64,000 bases of DNA from Muribaculaceae bacterium (GTDB lineage: Bacteria > Bacteroidota > Bacteroidia > Bacteroidales > Muribaculaceae). Position 1 is the stretch's first letter, and every line of letters begins with the position of its first letter. The DNA is taken from contig WGUO01000010.1 of NCBI GenBank assembly GCA_014867205.1, forward strand, positions 1-64,000, read 5' to 3'. The position numbers and the translations under genes were made by a program. Shown piece after piece: positions 36,431 to 46,348 of this stretch. The notes beneath the pieces are model-generated. The model was not told where the DNA came from. It did no database searches and saw nothing but the letters and a program-made list of their open reading frames with translations.

Positions 36431-38230
36431 ATGATTAGGAAATATGCATTAATGGCACTCGTCGCGCTGTGCGCCTTGTCCGCGCAGGCAATTGTCTGGA
36501 AGTATGACAACTATGACAAGCAGAAAAAGACCTGCCGCTTCTCAGGCTGGGGAGGCTCGCAACCCTCGTCGGGCAAACTGAAGATCAAGGAGACCACCGA
36601 GCAGGATGGCGTCACATATAAGGTGACCGCCATAAAGGAGGGCGCCCTCAACGGACTCGACCAGGTGACCGAACTGACAATCCCGGCCAATATCCGTCGC
36701 ATTGAGCCTATGGCCGGCTTTCACACCATGACTGCGCTGGCCACAATCAAGGTAAGCAAGAACAACGAGATATATAAGATAGAGAACGGCGTGCTGACCG
36801 CCGGTTACCGCGTGATCTGTCTGCCGCAGAAATCAAAGGTTACGACCGTCTCATTCTCGGAGATGATGGACATCGACCCCTATGCGTTCTACAACTGCGC
36901 GAACCTGACGTCGATAACCTTAGTGTCATATATGGAAGATGTCTCCACCATCGGCAGCTATGCATTCGCAAAGTCGGGGCTGACCTCGATAACGCTACCC
37001 AGGTCGTATAAGCCGGGCGACGAGGTCGGGATACTGGAACGCTGCAGGAAACTGGAGAAAGTAAGGTTCGAGGGAACAAAAGTGGTGGTGTGTAAGGCTT
37101 TCGCACGCAACTGTCCGAACCTGACGGAGGTGGCCTTCAACGGCACTCCGAGCGAGATACGCCAGGCTGCCTTCAAGAACTGCGTGTCTCTAACTGACTT
37201 CAAGCTGAACGCGGAGGTGACGATGCGCGAGGACAGCATCTTCTATAACACGGGCTTCCGCACCGTTAGCTTTACCGGTCAGGCCGGCGGACAGGGGCGT
37301 GCGTTGGGCGCGGCGATGTTCTCCGCATGCCGCGACCTGGAGTCAATCGATTTCTCGCGCGTTGTGACCGACAACGTCAACAGCCTTTTCCTGAGGTCGT
37401 GCTTCGTCGACAGGTGCCCTAAACTGAAGACAGTGGAGTTTCCCGACTACGTGGAGACCTCATACGCGAATGATCCGGAAAGATCGAGCTTTACGTTCGG
37501 GCTCGACACCCCGCTCCGCAAGATCGTGATCACCAACCTTAAGAACGCAAACAACTATCTCGTCAACTATAACGCGCGCAGCGTTCAGCCGGAGGTCTAC
37601 CTCACGGCATTCGGCAGGGACTATGACTTCGCGTGGGACGATTTCTGCGACATGAAATGGTTCTTCAAGGCATCTGACGGCGCGACGATCGACGCCTCGT
37701 TCTATTGCGCCGACATCTCACCGATGATGACAGGTGTATGCCCCTACGCCACCTACTATATCCCCTGGGGACACCCCGGGAACTATGCCGACGCCGTGGC
37801 GGCGGGCAACAAGGTCTATGAGATGTTTACCTGGACGATTGCCCGCGAGGATGGCCTGACGGTGCTTCGCTACAAGCCGGAGTTCACGTGGGCATCATGC
37901 CCGGAGGTGGTCTTCAACGACGTGCAGCGGTGCGCGACGTCTGACAATGTGGCCAGGACGGTCGTTGACCTTGACGTGCTGCAGAATGTAAGGATCGTGA
38001 CGAACGTCAACGGCGTCAACCTCACCACGAAATATCCCAAGGGTATGTTCCCCGTCGAGACAGGAGTCGGGGGCGTCGAGCCGGAAGGAGAGGAAGGCCC
38101 GGCACAGGTCTACGACCTGAACGGCACGCTGCTGATGGAGACCGATGACGCGACGCCCGACCTCTCGCCGCTACCCGCCGACCTCTACATCGTGCGGACC
38201 GCAGCCGGCATCCGCAAAGTTAGACGATAG
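36431..38230 (+). CDS. BspA-like leucine-rich repeat secreted protein, type IX tail
   Basis: A 599-residue secreted protein. The signal peptide (MIRKYALMALVALCALSAQA) is followed by BspA-type LRR_5 repeats through about residue 400 (LTSITLVSYMEDVSTIGSYA, FARNCPNLTEVAFNGTPSEI). A domain of unknown type (~400-540) comes next. The last ~45 residues (QVYDLNGTLL to LPADLYIVRTAAGIRKVRR) resemble the type A C-terminal sorting domain of type IX cargo, consistent with the porX/porW genes in this window. Such proteins are often surface adhesins. It is monocistronic with its own promoter and terminator. Confidence 0.85.
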   Translation: MIRKYALMALVALCALSAQAIVWKYDNYDKQKKTCRFSGWGGSQPSSGKLKIKETTEQDGVTYKVTAIKEGALNGLDQVTELTIPANIRRIEPMAGFHTMTALATIKVSKNNEIYKIENGVLTAGYRVICLPQKSKVTTVSFSEMMDIDPYAFYNCANLTSITLVSYMEDVSTIGSYAFAKSGLTSITLPRSYKPGDEVGILERCRKLEKVRFEGTKVVVCKAFARNCPNLTEVAFNGTPSEIRQAAFKNCVSLTDFKLNAEVTMREDSIFYNTGFRTVSFTGQAGGQGRALGAAMFSACRDLESIDFSRVVTDNVNSLFLRSCFVDRCPKLKTVEFPDYVETSYANDPERSSFTFGLDTPLRKIVITNLKNANNYLVNYNARSVQPEVYLTAFGRDYDFAWDDFCDMKWFFKASDGATIDASFYCADISPMMTGVCPYATYYIPWGHPGNYADAVAAGNKVYEMFTWTIAREDGLTVLRYKPEFTWASCPEVVFNDVQRCATSDNVARTVVDLDVLQNVRIVTNVNGVNLTTKYPKGMFPVETGVGGVEPEGEEGPAQVYDLNGTLLMETDDATPDLSPLPADLYIVRTAAGIRKVRR

Positions 38231-38323
38231 GCGAAACGCGTCTGACACACGCCTCAATAATCCGGCAACACTATTCAGGTGTCAGGAAATTACAGCAGGG
38301 GGGGAGAAGAATCCTCTCCGGCG

Positions 38324-38353
38324 CCGGGGTGAGTTATCACTCCGGCCTATTTT
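38324..38353 (+). terminator. rho-independent terminator after the LRR gene
   Basis: CCGGGGTGA (38324-38332) with TCACTCCGG (38337-38345), one G-T pair, then CCTATTTTTTG. About 94 bases past the stop. A second imperfect hairpin follows near 38362-38395. Confidence 0.8.
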
Positions 38354-38632
38354 TTGTCTTATGCAGACCTGCTATTCCGAGAGGCATAGCGGTCTGCTCA
38401 GGAGAAGAGATTACGCACCGGTAAATGACGCGCCATGCTGTTGCCTTGTCAAAAAAATATCACTGTAAATCAGACGACTCACTTCTGATAAAAAAGCAAA
38501 ACCTTTTTTAAATCCGGTTGTTAATAGAGTATAAACTTAATTCCAAGTCGTTGGGTATCCTCGCACACTTCAATGCGCATGAATTTGCACGGGGCATAAC
38601 TGAACTACCGCGAATTGCAAATTCCAATTTCT
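38354..38632. other. leader region before the PLB-like cluster
   Basis: No gene. A TTG near 38519-38521 with an AT-rich stretch 20 bases on is a weak promoter candidate for the rightward cluster; no clean TAnnTTTG is seen. Confidence 0.35.
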
Positions 38633-39976
38633 ATGAGCAAGATCCATATGATTGCTTTGATTCTCGCAATCACCCCCGCCTTCCAGCCCCATGCCCAGGA
38701 CACGTTGCCGGAACTCACAGGAGACAAGGGCAGCAAGATTGAATTCAAGCGAACGGATGAGGCCACAAGAGAGATTCTCAACAGGCACCGGCCGGCAGAG
38801 AACAAAGCCATACCCGCGCCGTCGTTTGTCGTCAAGACAACCAACAACAAGTTCCTCATGACAATCGGAGGGAGCATCAACCTCATCTTCGGATATGACA
38901 TAGGCAACAACCTGTACCGACAGTCGGGCGCCGGCATCAGTTTCGTCACCTCGGCAATCCCCGTGCCGCCCGCAAAAGGGCATAAAAGCGACTTCTTCAT
39001 CAATCCGTTCAACAGCGCGCTGGACATTCAGGTGGTGGGACTCGCCAACACGCCCAATGAAATCAGCGCCTATGTGAAGATCGGGACAAACGGCAACAAC
39101 ATGAACCTGATGCTTCAGCGCGCCTATCTGACCTGGCGCAACTTTACGTTCGGCGAGAAACTCACATTACTTCAGGACTGCTACGCCTGTCAGCCACCGA
39201 CGATTGATCCCGAGGGGCCGTCGGGTTGCGTATCCAACGTGGCCTATGAGATAAGCTATACGTCTCCGAGCTACGGCGGATTCCGTTACGCCATCGGTCT
39301 GGACATGCCTACCTACTATTCATCCAACGGCATCTATCGCGGAAAGGATTTCCCGCAGTTTGACGACACCCAGGTCGCGAATTACAAAAACGCGGAACAG
39401 CTGATCCCGGACATTCCCGCCTGGGTCGAATACAGTTTCTCGAAATGGAACCGCATACGCCTCTCGGGAATACTCCGCAATTTCTCATATGTCGACAATG
39501 TGGCCCACAAGACGCGTCACATGGCCGGGTGGGGCGCGATGCTCTCAGGGAACTTGAGTCCGTCTGATGTCGTCATCTTCTATTACCAGCTGGCCTATGG
39601 AAAAGGAATAGGCAATTATCTTCAGGACATCGCGGGCAAGCCGATATCTTTCGTGCCGATGGATGATAAGCCGGGGCGCATGAAGGCGTCACCCATGATG
39701 GGGCTTAATGCCGGCGTCTCAATAAACGCCACCAAAAAGCTGCAGTTCAACGCCATGTTCTCCGAAAGCAGGATCTGGGACGTCGCGGACTATTGCAACG
39801 CGTTGCCCGAGTCAGAAAACTACAAATATGCCCTCTACGCCGCAGCCAACTGCTTCTACAACATAACGCCCTATCTGCAATGGGGTCTGGAATACATCTG
39901 GGGCCATCGCCAGACCTGGAATCATGGGGGCGCACACGACAGCCGTATACAGACCCAGCTCCAGTTCACGTTCTGA
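38633..39976 (+). CDS. outer-membrane porin (DcaP-like) of the PLB-like cluster
   Basis: A 447-residue protein from the ATG at 38633, which opens the signal peptide (MSKIHMIALILAITPAFQPHAQ); the frame extends six codons upstream, which the leader argues against. After a short helical N-terminal part the chain is barrel-like (FLMTIGGSINLIFGYDI, SAYVKIGTNGNNMNLMLQRA, LTWRNFTFGEKLTLLQD) and ends RIQTQLQFTF with a terminal Phe. This resembles DcaP-type porins for small anionic organics. It is the first gene of the cluster and the likely outer-membrane entry point. The gap to the first MFS gene is 68 bases. Confidence 0.75.
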   Translation: MSKIHMIALILAITPAFQPHAQDTLPELTGDKGSKIEFKRTDEATREILNRHRPAENKAIPAPSFVVKTTNNKFLMTIGGSINLIFGYDIGNNLYRQSGAGISFVTSAIPVPPAKGHKSDFFINPFNSALDIQVVGLANTPNEISAYVKIGTNGNNMNLMLQRAYLTWRNFTFGEKLTLLQDCYACQPPTIDPEGPSGCVSNVAYEISYTSPSYGGFRYAIGLDMPTYYSSNGIYRGKDFPQFDDTQVANYKNAEQLIPDIPAWVEYSFSKWNRIRLSGILRNFSYVDNVAHKTRHMAGWGAMLSGNLSPSDVVIFYYQLAYGKGIGNYLQDIAGKPISFVPMDDKPGRMKASPMMGLNAGVSINATKKLQFNAMFSESRIWDVADYCNALPESENYKYALYAAANCFYNITPYLQWGLEYIWGHRQTWNHGGAHDSRIQTQLQFTF

Positions 39977-40044
39977 ACAGCGCATCCCCTGCGCGACAAA
40001 ATAGAAAAACACACATACTCGCATATCTATAAACAATTACCGCT

Positions 40045-41451
40045 ATGTTACGAATAAAATCAGGTTACGGAAACCAGACACTCCCGTTATGGGCTGTCTT
40101 CAATCTGTACGTCATCTACATCTGTACATCCATTCCGGGACTGGCCATCACTCCGATAATGAGCGACCTGACCAAGATATTCCCGGGCACCTCCCAGCTC
40201 GAGTCACAGATGCTCGAGATTGGCCCGAACATCGCCGCCATACCGTTTGTGTTTCTCGGCGGCTGGATCGGCACAAAGTTCAACAACAACAGGCTTACCA
40301 CCTGGACATGCCTTCTTTACGGCATCTGCGGCGTGCTGTTCTTCTTTGTGCCCAACATGGTCACGCTAATTATACTGAGTTTCCTGATCGGAATAGCCGC
40401 CGGTATACTGAGCCCCCTTGCGTCTGCCTTCGTGGCCGACATGTTCGGCGGGGAGAAACGCACCAAACAGTTCGGTTATACATCGGCCACGCTCAACCTT
40501 GTGCTGATGGGCTGCGTCATCGCCACGGGATATCTGGCGAAGATAAGCTGGCGACTTCCATTCATGATCTACCTGCTTCCCTTCGTGCCACTGCTGTTCG
40601 CGCGTAAATTCGGCCAGTATATTCCCACGCCGGCCCCGCAGCCGGGAGCCAAGAAAGTGAAATACAAATTCTCCGAGCAGGTCAATGTCTGGATGCTTAC
40701 AAGATATTGTGTCTATTACCTGTTCATCACGCTGGTGATCGCCTCCATATCGATGTACATACCGTTCAGGTTCACAAACTCCTCGACGGCAGGCGACCTC
40801 ACCTCGGTCCTCTTCTTCGGAATCATGGCTTCGGGATATACCCTTAACTGGTGCGTGAGGTTACTACGCGGGCACGTCGCCGTGGCGGTCATGCTGTTCA
40901 CAGTGATCGGATTTGCCGTCATAGCCCTTTTCGACAATCCCATTCTGGTGGGTCTCGGCATTCTGATAGCGACATATTTCTACGGCATAGCGCAACCCTA
41001 CTACTATGACAGGCTCTCGGTGGCCTCGACCAGGATAGCGCTGACCCTGACTCTCGCCATATTCGCGTCGATGGACTCCATAGGCAACGTCGTGGCTCCC
41101 TTCATCATCGACGGCATCGCAAAACTGTTCCATACCTCGACCAACAGCGACCCCAACGTGGCGTTCTGGATCTGCACATGGATGTCTGTCGCCGTTCTCG
41201 CGGCCGTCATAGTCTATGAGATCATAGTACGCTCCAGAAAGCATCTTGCCGACAGCCGCGCACTCAAGACGCAGGACGCCACGACCCGGCAGAACATGCA
41301 GGCGGCAAAAGACAATGAGATCAGGATTGCGGCCGCCAACAGCGCCAACAACCATCCGGTGGCATCGCTCACGATGTCTCCCGACTCCGCCTATAAGGAT
41401 CCGGCTGCTGTGGCAGACGCAAAGACCGTCAAGGGTACACCCGAGTCTTAA
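40045..41451 (+). CDS. MFS transporter 1 of the PLB-like cluster
   Basis: A 468-residue major facilitator with about 12 membrane helices. Family motifs include IPGLAITPIMSDL in helix 1 and PLASAFVADMFGGEKRTKQF after helix 4. The C-terminal ~65 residues are a soluble tail, longer than in the two later paralogues. The substrate cannot be read from sequence; the drug/proton antiporter-like and sugar-efflux-like groups share this look. Its place between a porin and two hydrolases suggests import of the hydrolase substrate or export of product. Confidence 0.85.
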   Translation: MLRIKSGYGNQTLPLWAVFNLYVIYICTSIPGLAITPIMSDLTKIFPGTSQLESQMLEIGPNIAAIPFVFLGGWIGTKFNNNRLTTWTCLLYGICGVLFFFVPNMVTLIILSFLIGIAAGILSPLASAFVADMFGGEKRTKQFGYTSATLNLVLMGCVIATGYLAKISWRLPFMIYLLPFVPLLFARKFGQYIPTPAPQPGAKKVKYKFSEQVNVWMLTRYCVYYLFITLVIASISMYIPFRFTNSSTAGDLTSVLFFGIMASGYTLNWCVRLLRGHVAVAVMLFTVIGFAVIALFDNPILVGLGILIATYFYGIAQPYYYDRLSVASTRIALTLTLAIFASMDSIGNVVAPFIIDGIAKLFHTSTNSDPNVAFWICTWMSVAVLAAVIVYEIIVRSRKHLADSRALKTQDATTRQNMQAAKDNEIRIAAANSANNHPVASLTMSPDSAYKDPAAVADAKTVKGTPES

Positions 41452-41528
41452 GGCTCACATCGGGCCATACAGGCGCGACAGTCTCAACATACTCTTAAAT
41501 TAGAACTAAGTTTTTATATACTAATACT

Positions 41529-43196
41529 ATGTACACACCAAAATTTAAAAACACCGAACCCCGCGAGTTCGTACTCAACGAATATGCCAGAGGGTATGCG
41601 CAGTGTATCGACAACAACTGGAATTTCGCTGTCTACGCGCAGGATCCGTCGGTAAGCATTTACCAGAATGAATACAATGCCGGATACGTACAGGGAAAAA
41701 TCCAGGGCAACAAGCTGATAAAGGCCACAAGAAACAACACGTGGCGCTGGTACGTGCTGGACGAGGGCCCCGGCGCAAATTCGGTGACACCTCCTGCAGG
41801 TGCTGTGGAACAGGCCACCAAGGCTCTTGTCGACAACTACAATTACATGACCGATTACGTGGAGAAGCATCAGGACGACAAGCGTATCCAGGGGATTATA
41901 CGGCTGATGTTCCGCATGCTGGGAATCTACCACGGCTCGGCCGACAAAGAGGCGATGAAGGACGTGGCGTTCGACAACCTTAAGATGAGCAACATGGATC
42001 CCTCCGAGCTGAAGATGAACTCCGGCGATGAGCCCCTCACCTTCATCGACATCTATTTCCTCAACGCCCAGATGGACCTGTGGGACGCCATCGGCAAGGA
42101 ACTCGGCGTCGATTTCAACGCCGTGGAGAAGAGCGACAAGGAACATACTCTCCAGGAGAAAGAGGATAGCGAGCGCATGGCCAAGAACGACCGCCTGAAA
42201 CCGGGGCGCTGCTCAGGTTTCGTGACCAAACTCGACAATGGCGAGATACTGTGGACACACACCTCCTGGTGCTGCTTCTTCGCGCAGAGCTGCGCCGTGA
42301 CCTACGTGGTCGGCGACGACTTCCTGACGCAGAACTCCTTCTGCCCCGGCCAGTTCGGCTCAAACACCGACTTCGGTTTCAACGGGCACGGAATCGGCTT
42401 CAACGAGACGACCGAGACCTATTTCTACAACGAATCCAAGACACTGGGCCTTTGGCTGACATGGCGCGCCGCAGCCGCCGAGTCGTTCGCCACATCCATA
42501 GATGATTTTTACGAATATGTCAAACTCGACAACACCGGCACATATCTGAACGCCTACATGCTTGTGGACGCATACCGAGGCGAGTTCGGCATGATCGACA
42601 TGAGCTACGCCCGCTTCGCGCTCTTTAAAGGCGACGGCAAGAATCTCACCGTCAAGGATTCCACCGGCTACGAGCCCAATTTCCTGGACTATGACCACCA
42701 TATGATCAGCCCGTCGTACGTGCTGGGATGCAATATACCGGTCTACAAGCGCATCTGGCGCGAGCTGCAGACCATCGACGGCGCGCCTAAACGCCGTTAC
42801 CAGCTCTACCGCCACATCGGAGGCGTCAGGACTATGGACGATGCCAAGAACCTCATCACATACAACGACGATCTCGAGCCCATCTCGATAGCAGGCCGGT
42901 GGGACAAGAATTACGGAACATCCGAATTCCTCCGCTACCAGCCTCACGGATCAATCGATGCCAAGGCCTTCGGCACCGAGGAAATAAAGAAAGTCCTTGC
43001 CTCCCTCTCCATGAAGCCCAGCAAGGATGGCCAGAAGACTTCGTTCTGGATGCGCTTCGGCAGCGTAAAACTGGACGGAACGCCATTCATCTGGTCAGAG
43101 TCCGTATGGGCGAGGTTCAAACAGCCTGAGGAGGTCGACTGCATCCCCGACGCCATCGACGGAACGTGGAACCGCGTGAAACTCTTCATGGAGTAA
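41529..43196 (+). CDS. phospholipase B-like (PLBD/LAMA) Ntn-hydrolase, copy 1
   Basis: A 555-residue protein that I match to the phospholipase-B-like family of lysosomal PLBD1/PLBD2 and LAMA by ordered motifs. These are C228-S-G in PGRCSGF (the expected N-terminal nucleophile after self-cleavage), W-T-H244-T-S-W247, the SNTDFGF-HGIGFNETT stretch, NTGTYLNAYMLVD, HGSIDAK near the end and FIWSES followed by the terminal DGTWNRVKLFM. Animal relatives are Ntn-hydrolases that cut amide or ester bonds in lipids or peptides. There is no signal peptide, unlike the lysosomal forms, so it should act in the cytoplasm. The assignment is from memory of family motifs. Confidence 0.68.
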   Translation: MYTPKFKNTEPREFVLNEYARGYAQCIDNNWNFAVYAQDPSVSIYQNEYNAGYVQGKIQGNKLIKATRNNTWRWYVLDEGPGANSVTPPAGAVEQATKALVDNYNYMTDYVEKHQDDKRIQGIIRLMFRMLGIYHGSADKEAMKDVAFDNLKMSNMDPSELKMNSGDEPLTFIDIYFLNAQMDLWDAIGKELGVDFNAVEKSDKEHTLQEKEDSERMAKNDRLKPGRCSGFVTKLDNGEILWTHTSWCCFFAQSCAVTYVVGDDFLTQNSFCPGQFGSNTDFGFNGHGIGFNETTETYFYNESKTLGLWLTWRAAAAESFATSIDDFYEYVKLDNTGTYLNAYMLVDAYRGEFGMIDMSYARFALFKGDGKNLTVKDSTGYEPNFLDYDHHMISPSYVLGCNIPVYKRIWRELQTIDGAPKRRYQLYRHIGGVRTMDDAKNLITYNDDLEPISIAGRWDKNYGTSEFLRYQPHGSIDAKAFGTEEIKKVLASLSMKPSKDGQKTSFWMRFGSVKLDGTPFIWSESVWARFKQPEEVDCIPDAIDGTWNRVKLFME

Positions 43197-43279
43197 ATGC
43201 CTGAACCGTACAAGAGAGCAAACTTTCAACAATCGTTTAACATCTAAAATACCTTGCGCACCGGCGCAAGAATAAGAAT

Positions 43280-44914
43280 ATGGCTACATACACCCCGAAA
43301 TTCAAGAACACGGAAGCCACACAGTTCGTACTCGATGAGTACACCTGCGGTTTCGCTCAGTGTATCGACAATAACTGGAACTTCGCTATCTACGCCCAGA
43401 ACCCGAACGTCTCGATTTACCAGAACGAGTACAACGCGGGCTATGTGCAGGGGAAGGTCCAAGGCAACCCCATGATCGTCGCCACCCGAAACAATTCATG
43501 GAAAAACTTCCTGATCGGCGCAACCCCTCAGGACAATCTTAACGTGGACGTCCATCCGGAATACCTCACAGCTGCGGCCGAAAGCCTGATCCAGAACTAT
43601 AACTACACTTACGACGTGCTTTCAGGCAAGCAGAGCGACCCGATGTACCGCAACATAACCCGTCTGATGATCCGTATGCTGGGCATTTACGACGGCGCCG
43701 CCGGCAACGAGCCCCGCAAAGAGGTCCAGTTCTCAGACCTGGCTCTGTCAGCGTTTGCCGAGGACCAGCTGCGTCTCGGCATCGACAACGCTCCCCTGAC
43801 ATATATGGACGTGGTGTTCATCAACATGCAGTACGACCTCTTCGACGCCATCGGCGACAAGATAGGGCTTGTGATGGGCTACGGAACGGCCACCAAGTCA
43901 ATGCATAAAACCTCAAAGCCCGACCATTGCACAGCCTTCACCAAGATGATGCCGGACCACAATGTGTTCTGGACACACAACTCATGGTGCTGCTTCTGGG
44001 CCCAGAGCTGCGCCGTGACCTACGTTATCGGCGAGGATTTCGTGACACAGAACGCGAACTGTCCCGGCCAGTTCGGCTCGAACACAGACTTCGGGTTCAA
44101 CGGCAACGGCATAGGCTTCAACGAGACGACACACGTCGACCTTTACGACAAGACCAGGCTGGACGGAATTTTCCTGGCCTACCGCTCCGCTGCCGCCGAA
44201 CAGTTCTCGCACAACATCCGCGAGTTCTATGACTACTGCCGTCTCGACAATACGGGCACATACCTCAACGGCTATCACATTGTCGACGCCAACACCGGCG
44301 AGATCGGGCTGCTCGACATGTCGTACAACCGGTTCGTGCTCTTCGTATGCGACGGCAAGGAAATCAAGATGACCGACTCTACGGGATATGTGCCCACACA
44401 TCTCGACTACGACCATCACCTGATCACACCGACCCACATATTCGGCGTAAACCAGCCCGTGTCATGGTGGGTGGGCTACGAGCTCGAGAGCATGAACCTG
44501 CGTCCCATGCGCCGCAACCAGCTCTGGGCACGCATCGGCACAGTCGTCGATATCGAGACCTCCAAGGACCTTATAACCTACACCGAGGACCGTGAGCCCC
44601 TCTCGGTTTACGGACGCTGGGACCTCGGGTACGGCACCACCGAGATGGCCCGGATGCGGCCCGACGGGTCGGTCGACGCAAAAGCTGGGTCCGCACAGCT
44701 CATACGCGACACACTGAAAGACCTTAGCCGTGTGCCCGACATCAACGGCACAAAGACGTCATTCTGGATGAAATTCGGAACCGCACACGTGCAGCAGCTC
44801 CCCTTCATATGGAGCCAGAGCCCATGGGCGCACATGAAGCAGGACGAGTCGGTCGATTTCGTTCCCGACGCCCTTGACGGCCGCTGGAACCGCGTGAAAA
44901 TGTTCATGAAATAG
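43280..44914 (+). CDS. phospholipase B-like (PLBD/LAMA) Ntn-hydrolase, copy 2
   Basis: A 544-residue paralogue of the preceding gene, alignable end to end. The opening TYTPKFKNTE and the CIDNNWNFA block are nearly identical. Expected nucleophile C217 in PDHCTAF, then W-T-H233-N-S-W236-C-C, NTGTYLNGYHIVD, DGSVDAK and the C-terminal FIWSQSPWAHMK. The main differences are in residues 75-210, the part that would become the light chain or pro-segment. No signal peptide. The tandem pair probably arose by duplication and may have split substrate range. The gap to copy 1 is 83 bases. Confidence 0.68.
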   Translation: MATYTPKFKNTEATQFVLDEYTCGFAQCIDNNWNFAIYAQNPNVSIYQNEYNAGYVQGKVQGNPMIVATRNNSWKNFLIGATPQDNLNVDVHPEYLTAAAESLIQNYNYTYDVLSGKQSDPMYRNITRLMIRMLGIYDGAAGNEPRKEVQFSDLALSAFAEDQLRLGIDNAPLTYMDVVFINMQYDLFDAIGDKIGLVMGYGTATKSMHKTSKPDHCTAFTKMMPDHNVFWTHNSWCCFWAQSCAVTYVIGEDFVTQNANCPGQFGSNTDFGFNGNGIGFNETTHVDLYDKTRLDGIFLAYRSAAAEQFSHNIREFYDYCRLDNTGTYLNGYHIVDANTGEIGLLDMSYNRFVLFVCDGKEIKMTDSTGYVPTHLDYDHHLITPTHIFGVNQPVSWWVGYELESMNLRPMRRNQLWARIGTVVDIETSKDLITYTEDREPLSVYGRWDLGYGTTEMARMRPDGSVDAKAGSAQLIRDTLKDLSRVPDINGTKTSFWMKFGTAHVQQLPFIWSQSPWAHMKQDESVDFVPDALDGRWNRVKMFMK

Positions 44915-45001
44915 ACATTTAATGTCAGAAACCGCATCAGGCACAAAGTCCGGCCTCTCCGCAGGCGCAGGGCCTTGTGCTTGATTCCTAAAAACAGAGT
45001 T

Positions 45002-46270
45002 ATGAAACCTATCAATACCGGCAAGCTTCCGCTTGACCCCTCGGCCTACATTGCGATACTGTCGCTGTCGCTGATTGTCAATCTTCCGGGACTCGCGGTC
45101 ACGCCGATGCTCGACACACTGTCGCATATCTTTCCCAAGACAAGCGCTCTGGAGAAGCAACTGCTGACCATGCTCCCCAATCTGCTGATAATTCCTTTCG
45201 TGCTGATGTCGGGCAAACTGTCGACGACCAACCACAAGAAAATCCTCATCGTGACGGCACTGGTGATTTTTGCCGGCTCGACGCTTGGATACATGCTGTC
45301 CACCTCGATGCTTGCTCTCATTATCTTCAGCTGCACACTCGGAATCGGAGCAGGCATACTTGTGCCTTTCTCCACTGGCCTGCTCTCCGACACCTTTGCC
45401 GGAAAGCCGCTTATGAAGCAGATGGGACTGCAGAGCGCCATATCGAACCTGACACTCGTATTGGCTACGTTTGCGGTGGGATGGCTGGCACGCATCGGCT
45501 GGCACGCACCATTCATGGTATATGCCGTCTCACTTATTCCACTGGCACTGGTCAACTTCATAGGGCGTGTCCCCATGAGCGAGCTTGACCCGACAAGGGC
45601 CGATGTGGAAAACTACGTGGCCACACCGACCGACGCACCTTCCGACCAATGCAATAAGAACGGAGTGGACGTCCGACGGATGGTCATGCTTTTCGCGGCA
45701 TATTTTCTCCTGACATTCGGCACCATATCAATCTCGGAATATCTCCCCTTCCTGGCGCAGGCCCGACAATTCAATCCCTCTGTGACAGGATCACTGACAT
45801 CCATATTCTTCCTGATGGTTTTCTTCTGTGGAATCTCACTGACTCCCGTAATCCGCATGCTGAGAAACAACACGGTCATTGTCTGCACCTCACTCTGTCT
45901 GATCGGAATGCTGGTTCTGGCAGTCTCCTCTAACGTCCAGCTGGCAGGCACCGGCATCGTGATCGCCGGCATAGGTTACGGCACACTCCAGCCCCTATTC
46001 TATAACAAGGCCACGCAATGTGTCAACCGCCCGTCACTGACCACCAAGGCCCTGTCGGTCATCCTTACCGCAAACTACACGGCCATTGTGGTCGAGCCGC
46101 TCATAACGCAGGGAATATGCCGCCTCTTCAATAAATCGGTCGAGAGCACATTCCCTTTTGTAATCAGTGTGACGGCATGTGCCATATTCCTTATATTCAC
46201 GTTTCTGGCACGCAAGACGTTCATCGGCACGGTATCCGACACTTATTACCGCAAGGATGTGACCAAATGA
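45002..46270 (+). CDS. MFS transporter 2 of the PLB-like cluster
   Basis: A 422-residue major facilitator from the ATG at 45002 (MKPINTGKLPLDPSAYIAIL); the frame is open nine codons further upstream without a better context. It has about 12 helices, with LPGLAVTPMLDTLSHIFPKT matching the same position of MFS 1 and 3, and LGIGAGILVPFSTGLLSDTF in helix 4. It is clearly paralogous to the other two transporters of the cluster but has no long C-terminal tail. It follows copy 2 of the hydrolase by 87 bases. Confidence 0.85.
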   Translation: MKPINTGKLPLDPSAYIAILSLSLIVNLPGLAVTPMLDTLSHIFPKTSALEKQLLTMLPNLLIIPFVLMSGKLSTTNHKKILIVTALVIFAGSTLGYMLSTSMLALIIFSCTLGIGAGILVPFSTGLLSDTFAGKPLMKQMGLQSAISNLTLVLATFAVGWLARIGWHAPFMVYAVSLIPLALVNFIGRVPMSELDPTRADVENYVATPTDAPSDQCNKNGVDVRRMVMLFAAYFLLTFGTISISEYLPFLAQARQFNPSVTGSLTSIFFLMVFFCGISLTPVIRMLRNNTVIVCTSLCLIGMLVLAVSSNVQLAGTGIVIAGIGYGTLQPLFYNKATQCVNRPSLTTKALSVILTANYTAIVVEPLITQGICRLFNKSVESTFPFVISVTACAIFLIFTFLARKTFIGTVSDTYYRKDVTK

Positions 46271-46348
46271 GCGTACCCTCACGGACCGGAGACTGACTCC
46301 CGGACAATCCTGCATTCCGGATTATATAACCCTTATAAAATTCCGCTT

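Noticed and set aside
36229..36510. 93-codon minus-strand frame
   Set aside because: It lies opposite the ATPase remnant and overlaps the LRR promoter and signal peptide.
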